64,000 nucleotides of DNA from Capsaspora owczarzaki ATCC 30864 (Eukaryota; Opisthokonta; Filasterea), in the NCBI RefSeq assembly GCF_000151315.2, contig NW_011887293.1, positions 2,356,946 through 2,420,945 on the forward strand, read 5' to 3'. The translations under genes were made by a program, and so were the position numbers. Below, piece by piece: positions 34,301 through 46,300 of this stretch; the stretch's first letter is position 1, and the number at the start of each line of letters is the position of its first letter. The notes under the pieces are model-generated. The model did not search any database. It was not told the DNA's origin and saw nothing but the letters and a program-made list of their open reading frames with translations.

Positions 34301-37300
34301 CACCAACCCCACTGCCTTCAACTACAATTCAAACGCCAACCAAGACGACGGCTCGTGCGTCTACATTGTGCCAATTTTCGGCTGCACCGACCCAAGCGCC
34401 ATCAACTTTGACATTCTGGCCAACCGTGACAATGGCATGTGCGTTCAGCGCGTTCTCGGTTGCACGGCACCGGCAGCCCTCAATTTCAAGCCCACGGCGA
34501 ACGTGGACGATGGTTCCTGCGTCGCCAAGAACTTTGGCTGCATGAACCCTCTCGACGATGCGTACAACGCTGCTGCCAACGTGCACCAGGCGTCGTTCTG
34601 CACGGGATCCATTGGCTGCACTGATCCTCTTGCCTCGAACTTTGATCCGCGCGCCACCATCGATGACGGCCAACAGTGCATTCCGCCGTTTGGCTGCACC
34701 GCTTCCTATGTGACCATGGAGGAGATTGGCAATCGGTTTGTTGGCCGCGTCATTGTCGCCGTGCGCAACACCCCCGCCACCCTGTACAATTGGACCCTGG
34801 AGCACCGCTTGTCGAACGACTCGTTCATTGAGCAAGCCTCCGACCTCAATGTCGCCCATCGCCGCAGCTACCTGCCATTGTCGCAAAGTGCTCTCACGCT
34901 TCGACAGTTCCTCATCTACACGGACTTGGCCGATCGCGTCAATCTCGACAGGCACCTGGAGAACTATGTCTCCGACTCGGCTCGCGACGACGGCTCTTTC
35001 TGCGTTCCCTGCTCGCCACCGAATGCCGATGCCAATGTCGACGGCTTGGTTCGTTCGCTGACGCTTCGTTTCAACGGTGACGTCGACGCCGAGATCAAGG
35101 TCGTTCATCCGCGGTCTGGGCGCGTCTTGTTTGCCAATCACGTCCACGCCGGCCACACTTTCACATTCAACCAGACTTCGTACGTCGGTGCGCCCGATAC
35201 TGCGTCGCTCGTCACGTCAGACCCGGACACGGCCGCGTCGGTTGTCACACTCACCTCTGTGGTGCAGGCCGTGTTCTTGATTGGCCCGGAAGTGCAAGTT
35301 TTTGTGGATGACCGTCTCGACGTGACCATCCCCACCGCCTGCCAGAGCCCCATCGGTCCCGGCTCGGCATTCGGCTCGTTCACCGTCGTCCGTGGCGCCA
35401 CTGTCAGCTATGGTGACTTGTGCTCTGTGCGCGACATTTACCCGCACGACACGTCCGCCCCGTCTGGCACTTTTGTTGCCGTCACGCCCACACGGGACTG
35501 CCAAGAGATTGGCACTTCCGGTTCGTTCGAGTACCTCTTCATTGGCCGTCGCATCAACGGCGCCACTGTCACCACCGCCACCGACTTTGTGCTGAATGGC
35601 AAGCGATGCGGTGCGACCACGTACTGCGCACTCGACTGCAACGGCCGAGGCTCGTGCCGTGACACGGCGTGCGTCTGTGACCCCGGATACTCTGGCGAGG
35701 CGTGCGAAGTAGACTGCACCTCTCCCTGCAACGGCGTTGGCACCGTGTGCGACGTTCGCAATCCTGGCATCTGTGTTTGCGCCGACGGCTTTACGGGCGC
35801 TCAGTGCGAGTACTCTTGCCGCGGTGTTTGCAACAACCAAGGCACGCTCTGCAATGCCACGGCGTGGACGGCTGCAGCCTCCGCTCAGCTGCATCGTCTC
35901 ACTGGTCTGTCGGACTCGACCGCCGTCTCGCCCTGCTTGTGCGATGATGGCTTTTACGGCCCACGCTGCGAGTTTGACTGCCATGCATCGTGTGGTGGCG
36001 TCGCTCGCGGCACCTTGTGCAATCCTTCCAATCTTGGCGAGTGCGTTTGCAACTCGCCCTACACTGGCTTCCAGTGCGAGCACTTCCTCTGCGACGAGGT
36101 CGATGACTGCTCGGGTCACGGTTCCTGCACTGGCAACAACACGTGCACCTGCAACACCAACTGGTCTGGCCCGTCCTGCTCCAACTGGACGAGCCCCAGT
36201 GTTCGTCCTGGTCGCGTGTTTGACGGCCCCGCCGAGCTCGTGGATATTGACTTCCAGACCCACTTGACCGTGTGCGGCAGCTGGGAGCACTTCCAGTCGC
36301 CCTTGTCCAACAGCGCTGCTGGATTCTCTGCGCCGTCGTTGGCTATTGATCGCTACCAGTGGGCCATTGGCGACAACTCTACTCACCTGCCCGACTCTAT
36401 TCTTGCTTGGCAAGATGTGAGTCGCCTCACGACGACGGCTTGTACTACGCTGACCAGAGCCCAGATCGGTTCTGGCTCGCCGGCACTCGTCATCACGTTC
36501 AATGTGCGAGCAATCCAATCTCTCGCGACGTTCGGGCGGCCGCTGTCTCTGGCAGGCACCGATGCGTCCGTTCCGTCTGCCGTCGCTTCTTCGAACGGCA
36601 TTCAGATTGATCTGAGCCCGCCCGTGAGCAGCGATTCGACCGTCCGCATTCTCCACGCACTCACCAACGAGGACTCTGCCTTCCAGATTGCCGGTGAATT
36701 GGATGTGCAGTTTGCCACGTGCTCCGACCCCGACACGCCCGTGGTGGACGTGCAGGTTGCCGTGGGCACCAACCCGCTGCGAGATGATGTTCTTCCCTGG
36801 TTTTCGCTGCGGCCGCCCATGGTGGCGCTGGTGACCTCCTCGTTCCTGGCTGCGCCTGTTTCTGTCGCCGTGACGGAAACGCGAGGACTGATGACTGCCC
36901 CCTATGCTCGCTTCCGCGGCGCGCAAGCGCCTTCTGTCGGCGCGGCGCAGTTGCATTTGCCCTTCTCCGTCTCCACCGAGAGCAACATTTACGTGTCTGT
37001 CCGATGCATCAATGCCGCCGGTCTCAACTCTACCCGCACCTCGCAGCGCGTCATTATTGACAAGCGCCGTCCCAACTTTGGCCCCATCATGGACGGGTTT
37101 GGCATCTCGCCCGACAACTCGCGTCGCGACACTGACTTCCAGTTTGACCAGACAGCTGTCTGGGCCTCGTGGGGCAATGTTGTGGATTCGAACGGCGCGG
37201 TTCGACGCCTGCAGTGGTCGCTCGGCACGTCGTCTTTCGCGACTGACGTCAAGGCGTGGTCGGATTTGAGCCTGTCCCAGCTTCGCACGCTTGCCTCAGA

Positions 37301-40300
37301 GTTCCCCACGGCGCTTTCTGCGCGCAATCTCGCGCTGTCAGAGCAGCGTTACTACATTGGACTCCGTGCAACGGACGCTGCTGGCCTCACACGCACCGTG
37401 AGCACGAACGGCTTTAACGTTCGCAGCGATCCCGATCATTGCGACAGCATCCTTCCCACCAGCATTTACGCAGACGGTGCTATTGCGGCTGACTTTGTCG
37501 TGACGGATGCGACTGGCAACGGCGTGACGATGGCTGATGCCACAACCTTTATGGGCGCGTCCGGCTCGTCCATCTCGTTCGTGCCGTACAACCACTCGCT
37601 CATCATTTCCGTTTCGGGCAACAAGGCCTTCCCCAACCCCATGTTGCATGACGCGATCGAGTTCCATGTGCACACTGGCGTCAATGCAACCGGCGGCCAG
37701 ATGCTGCAATTCACGGCTGTGGTCGACGGCAAATTTGCGGGCGTCTGGCCACTGGCCGACATGCTCGTGGCGGACGGCCTCAATGGCCGTCTCGCGAATG
37801 GCAGCTGGACTCGCGTGGTTGTGCCTTTCGAAAAGCTGGGCTACCGTGTGCTGAACGAGCCCGTCACCTATCCTCGCGCCCGTTCCCTCACCTTTGCGAT
37901 CGAGGGCATCAATCAAGGCGCCGACGGCGCGACTGGCGTCAACAGCCAACGCGTGTACTTGGACGAGCTGCGCTACGTGCGCTCCAGCTGTTACGGCTGT
38001 GACAATGTGGCGTACTCTGGCAAGGTTTTGGATTCGTGCGGCCGCTGCTCAGACCTTGGCTCCACCTGCTGCGGCCATGGAGGCGTCACTCCCAAGCGTG
38101 TCTTTGACGATACCCTTTTGGGCGACTTTTCTCTTCCTTTCACGGGCGCAGTCGCCATTTCGCCCGCGTTTGCACGCCACGGCGCCACCTCGCTCAAGTT
38201 CAGCCCCACGAGCGACGTCGTGGCCATTCAGGCTCGCCGCAGCACTGTGGACCCGACCCAGAGTCACTATGCCGTCTACTACCTGGGCCTGACTTCTGTG
38301 GACAGCACCTTGGCCAGCAACACTAGCATTGGCGGAACCGTCAAACCCGCAGCGCAAAAGCCCGCAGATTGCGCTGTTTGCAGCGGCGGCGTCACGCAAC
38401 TCTCCTTTGTCATCAACTCCCCCGACGCATTCGGCCTGCAGAACGTGCTCATTCGCTCCATGGACGACTCGGTGACCTTCCTCAACTATGTCGGCACCAT
38501 CGTGCCCAACCAGAATTTCACTGCGAGCGCTGGTCTGAGGACGGACATGACGACAGCGCGCCGCGCGATTGACGACAGCGCCTTGCAGGTTTTCGGAACG
38601 TCCGTCAAGATTTACGTGGGTCTGACCAGCGGTCCTGGCGGTACAACCGTGCCCAAGTACCACGCCACCCTCAACACAAACTGTCTGTCGCCGGTCGGTC
38701 CTGGCCTGAAGGTCGGCTTTTTGCAAATCACTGGCGGCTATTCCCTCTTTGGTGGCAAGCTTTGCCCTCTTGCTTGCAGCACGTGCGCGGGTGGCGTTTC
38801 CTACCTGCGGCTTCGGTACACTGGCAGTGCCGCGCTCAGCGATGTTGCCGTACGCGCACAGGCGTACCTGAAGGATGGCACCAATCACAACCTCTACCGC
38901 GCGAGCGTCAGCCAGGGTCAGGTGATTGAAATTGTCACGGACAACCCAGCCAAGAGCCTTGGCTCCATGATTTGGATTTGTGACTGCACAGCGGTTGGCT
39001 GCGATTCGACACCAGGGTCGTGCCTGTTCAACAACGATGCTGACTTTAGCACCCACACGTTCGGCGGGCGCCGGGAGTGGAATTTGGACACTACCTGCAC
39101 CGCAAAGGTCGGACCTGGCTTCCAAGTGCCGCTCAACCCTCTCTTTGAAGTCGTGGATGCATTCTCGACCGCGGGTGGCGAGACCTGCGAGAACACTTGC
39201 TCTCCGTGCGGTGGTGCCATTTCTCGCGTCTCATTCCGATTCACCAATCCCACGACGCAGACTGTCAAGTTTGCCCAAGGCGAGACCAATCTCAGGGTCT
39301 TCCGCATGGACACTGGCGCCGAGCAGCCTGGGCCGTTCGTACCGCTCGCCTTCAACACGGATTACTACGTGCTGGCATCTCCCTCGGCTGGCAACATCAT
39401 TCAAGCAACCCTGCAAGGCTCCGGCCTGGTTGTTTGGCGATTGTTTGGCGCCGATTGTAGCTCCAGCAGCATTGCTCCTGCAGCCGAGCCGCTTTTGGAG
39501 GGCTACACCGAGGACTTGCGCACCACCCAAGGCAACTTCCGTCTGCTCGACCCCATCTTTTCCACGGAAGGTGGTCGCGTCTGTCCCCGCCCAACAGGCC
39601 AGTGTGTCGTCGGCCAGGGCATCGACAAGCTTGTGCTAAAGTACTTGGGTGCTGGCCCAACCAACCTTCAATTCCAGCAAACGGGACAAACGGTGCCCTT
39701 TGCCGCCGTGAACGCAAACAGCGAAATTCTACTTTACACGTATGTGCATGGCAACGTTGCAGCCTTTGGCGGCAGCATTGTGCTCACTTCGTCCCTGGAG
39801 GGTCGCACCACGACCATCCACACGGACTGCTCCCGTGCCATCGGCGTGGGCACCGTGTTTGACAGCCTGTACGAGGTAGTGGGCGGCGCCTTCCACAATG
39901 GCGGCCCGATCGGCCCGCTGACCTGCTCACCGTGCCGCGGCGGCTTGTCCTCTCTGGAGCTTCGCTTTAAGGGAACCAATCCGACATGGATTAACGTTTA
40001 TGATACCTTCAACGGCGAGCAAGTCTTTGGCAGCATGGTGGATCCCAGCACCAACATGGGCAAATTTTCTGTTCACCCAGGCGGCGGCAAAGCCACCTTC
40101 AACGCCAGTCTGGTGGTCGATGCCGCGCACTTTGGCATTGTCAAGATTGACACGACCTGCTCCACTGCGATCGGCGTTGATCTGGACCTCGGCATTTTTG
40201 AAATCTCTGGTGGCGAATCGTATCATGCCGGCCCCCTGTGTCGCATGCACTGCGACACTTGGACGGGCTGCACAGGCACACGCAGCGTCCAGTTTAAGTA

Positions 40301-43300
40301 TGTTGGTGCGAACAATGCCGACATTCGCGTCTTTGGCGGCGCACAAGCGCGGTCGGACTTTGGAACGGTCGAGCAAACTTCGCAGTCGCTCCTGGTCAAC
40401 ATGAACAACGTGGCTCCTGGCACGCCGTTCACTGTTACACCGCTTCGCAACGAGCAAACGCTGGGCAGTCTGCTGACATTGACTGTGGACGGCGTTCGCC
40501 ATGCGGACGTTGTTGTTGACTGCACGCACGCGATCGGTCCGCACTACCGTCCAGGCACCGCCTTTGAGGTCATGTCTGTGACGAACAATGCCGGTTTGCC
40601 CCTGTGCGATGTTGCTGGCGACGACTGTCTTGCTGCTGGTACGTGTGGCGAGTGCGTCGGTGCTGTGACCCGTCTCCGCCTCAAGTACGTTGGCCGAACG
40701 CTGGGCAACGCGAGCGCGCCCGCCGACATCTACAACTCGGCCATGGTTGAAATCTTCCAACAGTCTTCCCCTTACGAGAACAATCGCGAAGTGTTCTCTG
40801 GCCGCTTGAAGGAGAATGAAGAGTTTGCGCTTGTGGCACTGCCCGGCGAAACGTTGGAGCGCTCCTTGATGGTCTTTGTGAATGGCGAACGCCATGTGGT
40901 CATTGATACTGGCTGCGTGCACAAGTTTGGCATTGGCATGCAACGCGGTGATTTCGTTGTGACGGACGGCTTTAGCAGCGCCGGTGGTGTTCTCGGCCCG
41001 TACGTCTGTGACGAGTGCAAGGGCGGCATCAACCGGCTCTTGTTCCAGTACGAAGGCACCGAGTCGCCAGTGCGCGTGATTGTCATGCGCCACTCGTTCA
41101 GTCAAAACGCAGACACTGGTATTGCCTTCAACGACACCATCCGCACCGGCGACCTCGTTCACCTCCACGCCGGCCCTGACTTGGCCAATGTCTTTGGCGA
41201 GAGCGTCCAGCTCTATGTCGACGGCCACTTGCACGCGACCATCTTTACCGACTGCACCCGACTCATTGGCCCTGGCGCACGCACGGACGATTTTGTCCTT
41301 CTCGAAGCAGCGTCCATGACGGGCGGTCTGCTTTGCCCGCCTGAAGACGAGTGTCTGCTGTTCAATCCCGTTCCTGTGGCGCCGACAGCCGCCTTCTCGC
41401 CGACCTTGTACAACGAAATCCAGTTCTACCTTCGTGGCGCATCTCCCGCTGCCGTCCGCGAAAACGCCACAGACCTCCGTCTGAGGCTGGTTGGCCGCGA
41501 TGGTCTTGCCTTGGGCGAGGGCGTGTTTGTGGACGATTTCATGGACCGCTCGGCTGTCGCGACCGCTGACGACTGGACCAAGGTCGTCGTTCCTTTCAGC
41601 GCGCTGCTGACCGAGTCGTACTTTATGCTCCAGAACAAGGGATCTGGCCGCTGCCTCAGCGCACAGCAAGTCAATCGTGTTGGAGATCACGTGCAGCAGT
41701 TCAAGTGCGACCACGCCAACACCTACCAACGGTGGGTGTGGGAGCACGGCGATCCTCTCGCCACGTACGCCATGCTGCTCAACGTCGGCACGGGCAAGTG
41801 CGCGTCGCGCTCTGGCGTCGAGTCACTCTATGACGCTCAGGGCCCCAACAAGAACATTCCCATCTGGATTGTGATTGCCGAGTGCAACCCGAACGATTCG
41901 CGCCAGCGCTTCCGCTGGTACAACGATCTGATTATCAACTCGGACTGGCACGTGTCAATCACGGTCGACTCGTCAGATTCCACCGCCGTCAACAAGGACG
42001 GAACGGCCATGGTGCTCGAGTCTGTCATCAAGAGCACGGCCAAGTGGACGTACTACACGGATGTCACGTACGGTGGCACTGCCAACGGCCTGCCCTGCGT
42101 CTTCCCCTTCACCTACAAGGGTGTCGTGTACACGCAGTGCACCAACGTTGACAACCATCGCGACTGGTGCTATACCGACCCGGATTACGCGTCGCGTCGT
42201 CGCTGGGGCTTTTGTCTCGCCCAGTTCCAAACGTCGGACGACTCGCTTGTTGCCGGCATTTCCCTGCAGGCGGAAGCTCCTTCCTCTCTCGTTGGCCCGT
42301 ACACGAACGCCCACCCGGACATTTACCTCGACGATGTGGCATTTGTCAACCGCCAGTGCGACGGCGCCGAATCCTCGCTCAACATTGCCTATCACAAGCC
42401 GACAACGTGCTCCTCCTTCTACGGACCTCAGTACGAGTGTGACATGATTGTCGATGGCATCAAGACGAACTACTCTCGTCGCTGGGCGTCCGCAGTTTCG
42501 CCGACGTTCAGCGCCGAGTGGGTTGCGGTTGACCTCGAGTTTGATCACCGTGTCAGCCTTGTCCGCATTTACTGGGCAGCGCCTGCCACGACCTTCTCGG
42601 TGCAGCTGCTGGCACGCTCCGACCAAGCGTCCAGCTCGTCCGAGCTGGTCTGGACGACGGTCGACTCTCGCACGGAAAACACTGCCTTTGTTACCTATCA
42701 CCAACTGCCCACCGCGGTGACGGCACAGCAAGTGCGCATTGCCATGGACGGCTCGTCTGGCCAAGGAATTTTCTCCATTTACGAAGTCGAGGTGGAGGGC
42801 GAGAACATTCGCGCCATGATTGCCAGCTCGCAATGCGCCTTTGCCTTTGGAGGCTCGTGCTACTCGCTTTCCGGCTCGCAAATCGCAACCAAACCACAGG
42901 CGCGTACGCTGTGTGCCGCACAAGGCGGTGCACTCGCCGTCCTTGCTGGTGAAGAGCTGCTGCATGTCAACCGTCTGTTTGGCACGACTCCGCAATACTG
43001 GGTCGAGTCTTGGGATGGTAGCGGCGACGTCAACATGCCATACACGTACACGCAAAACGGCGCCGATGGCATTCCGATCACGTCGACCATCCTGGTGCTG
43101 CAGTGCGCCTCGCGTAATCTGACCGCCACCACTCTCAACCAATGCGCCGGCACCCGCTTCCCCTTCATGTGCAAAATCCCGATTGACGTCCAGTCCTTTG
43201 TGGCTGGATACTCGTCGAGCAAAATGTGCAGCTCGGACAATTGCCCCGCGTCTCCGTTCAACGCTGCTCCGGCCATCCACGCTGCGCCGGATGTGTACGT

Positions 43301-46300
43301 GAACGAAGGCTTTGAGTTTAAGCTGCCCGTGTGGTTTACCGATCGCGACTCCTCCGAGTTCTTTGCGCTGGTCGACTGGGACGATCAGTCTGCCGAGCGT
43401 GTCGAAGTCCCGGCGTCAGGCGCACTTGGCTTTACGCTCGTCCATTCGTACACCCATCCCGGCGTCTACCGCGCCACCATCTCCCTGGCTGACGACCAAG
43501 GCGGCATGTCCACCGTTTCCGTGAGGGTGCACGTCTACAATGTTGCTCCGCGCGTGAACGCTCCGCAGACTGTGAACTGCTACGAGAACTCTCTGTGCTC
43601 GTTTGCTGTGCCGTTTGCGGATGATGGCTCTGGCGACAGCCACTCGTTCTTTGTCGTCTGGGAGGACGATCTTGGCCTTGACGCTGCCATTGATCCGGCG
43701 CGCATCTTTGCCACGTCCGAGTCTGGCGCAACCATGTACGACGGCGGCTCTCCCACGTCCTCGTCGTTCGTCCCACCGCACACGCAGTCATACCATACGA
43801 ATGGCGGTACCAACCAAGTGACGATTTCTCACACATACTCTGACGCCGGCGTGCCACGCACAGGCCGCGTTCGTATTACCGTGACGGACTCGCAGGGCGC
43901 CAACGCCACCCAGACGGTTCAGGTTCGCATTGGCACTTCCCGCCTGCAAACCCTCGTTTCCTTCGCCGAGCAGGTCAAGGCTGTGGTCAACGGCACCAAT
44001 GGCGCCAATCTGACCTTTGCCTTCCTGACCAGCTACGGCGGCCCTGAGCTGGCTCGCTTTGTTGCGACGCATTTGAACTGGGTCCAGGACTCGACGTTGC
44101 AGCTCGTAAACGTGACCATGACCACCATGGACGCGACCTTCCCTCGTTCGCCACGCGTCGCCTTGAACGGTCGTGCGCGCTGGATTAAAGAGATGGGCTT
44201 CCTGACGCCCGTCGATGTGAGCATCAACTTCTTTGGCCTCCGCGAGCCTTACACGACGAATGAGATTGCCGTTGTCATTGCTGTGCCCGCCACCGTTGCA
44301 CAGACCGAGCTGTCTGTGGATGGTGTGACCTACCTTGCCGTTCAGCGTGCCTGGCGCCCCGACTTCTCCTTCCCCAATACGACCGTGTTCACGTCGTGGC
44401 TCGGCAGCTTTGATTTCGCCGCCAACACCAGCATGCTGGTCAGCTCCATCTCGCTCACGTCCCAATCGGCTCAGGTTCTCTTTGGCGACTCGCTGCATCG
44501 CGTTCTCGAAAGCGCGCCGACGCCTGCCACTTCGGTGGGCTCGGCCGATCTCTACGCCAAAGTTGTGGGCTCGACCGTGGCGTCCACGAGCTCCATGTTT
44601 GGTCAGGCCGTCACGTCGGAGATTATTCTGCAGGGTGTCAACCTGATTGGCTCTGCCACGTTCAATGGCCGCGTCGTTGGGTTTGACTCCTTTGCCAAGC
44701 TCCTTGCTTCCATTCCGCAACAGGCGCTCAACGCTTCCGTCACGCCCTTCGCGACCGCTCTGCCAATCTGGGGTGGATTTATGCTCGATCGCGGCTACGC
44801 CCTCGGCCAAAAGCCACCGCTGAACGCCACTTTCGGTCAAGTCGTCTCTGCCTCCTTCCACATCAACACCTTGTCCCCGATCGACTTGTTCAGCGAGGAC
44901 GCGCCCCAGTTGTCCGGCCCGCTTGTCTCGGGCAACGTTGTTGTCGACATTCGCGATTTGAGCGCCAACCCGTTCGCCTCCAGCTTCACGCCCAACCGCG
45001 CGTCCGTTGTCTTTTTGAGCTTCCTGCTGTCCATCTATCCGCAGTACTTCTCGCCCGCGACGGCCGTCGTTGAGAATGCTCGCTACGTTGTGGAGCGCAA
45101 CGGTCACGGCACTGCGCTCTTGTCCGGCTTTGTCGTTGAACCCACCAGCTGGCCTGCGTACAATCGCGATTGGATGAGGCTGTCCCAGCTGATGATCTCG
45201 GCGTCACTTGCGACCTCCAACTTGGAACGCCTGGGCTCCATTCGCATGGATGGCATTGTCGAAGTCGACACGCCATGGGAGCCTGTCGCGTCGTCCTCCA
45301 AGGTGCCGGTCGTTGTGGTCTCCAAGCTGAACTCGGTCTTGTATCGCAACAGTGCTGGTAAAGTGGTGAATGTGACGCGCAAGCTCGAGACTGCGCTCCG
45401 CACCACTCCTGCGCTCCCGCTGCGTGTGACTTCCATGGGCAACCTCACGTCGTTCCTGTGGTATGGCAACCCGCTTTCGGCTCCGAGCCGTGCTCGTGTT
45501 GAGCTCGATCAGCGCTCGCAGCGAGGTGTGGACTTTGCCATCGCCACCGCCGACTTCCCCGATCTTGGTCTGTCGGAGGGCATTACGCTGGCGTCTGCCG
45601 GCACGTTGCAAGGCTGGTTGCGCGACGAGCTTGTTGGCTTTGGCGAATCGCTCAATCTTGCCTCTGCCATCCCGTACAATGCCACCCTGCGTTTCCCCTT
45701 GTTCTCCCGCACACTTGGAGACAACCGCACCTTGTGGCTCACGCTTGTTCCGACCGCGTACAACCTCATCGAGGGCGGTGCCTTCCGTGTCCACTCTGCC
45801 ACCGTACTCGTGTCCTTCTCGCACACCACTGGCACGCCGCTGCCTCGGTTCCAGTACATTGCCGACACTGGCATGCAGATCTCTGGCAACTCTTGGGCCA
45901 ACCGCATCCGCTTGATCATGAAGGCAACGTGGTCCACTGGCGAGCCCATCACCTTGTCGGGCTCTTCAGCGTCTGCCTGGCGTCCGTTCGCCGAGCCGTG
46001 GATCTTGCTCGACAATCTGCAAGTGCGCATCGCGATCGGCGCTGGCTGCTTTGGTTATGCCGGCACGCTGGAGGCCTGCGCCGCCGCGTTGCAGCCGACC
46101 TACGCCCGCTTGTTCAACCTCGAGGGCACGTACCGTCTGACCATTGGCGAGGATTTGCCGGTTGTCCTTCCCGTCGACATTAAGGTCTCGCGCAACCCCG
46201 TCACCCTTGGGCTGGACGCGCTCATCCTGCCTCGCCTTCCGCTCTTGCAGGACGCCAACTCGGTTTTCCGCCGCATTGTGCGCTCCATTTTGGCCGACCG

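Noticed and set aside
39927-41747. A 606-codon open frame on the minus strand
   Set aside because: It is antisense to the giant protein's coding exon. Strong third-position GC bias on the plus strand keeps the opposite frame open. The same applies to 35217-36956, 32154-33311 and 43788-45107.
41625-42030. Ricin-B-type domain as part of a toxin gene
   Set aside because: Only the sugar-binding beta-trefoil is present, embedded in a giant adhesive protein. There is no ribosome-inactivating A-chain-type domain anywhere in the window.
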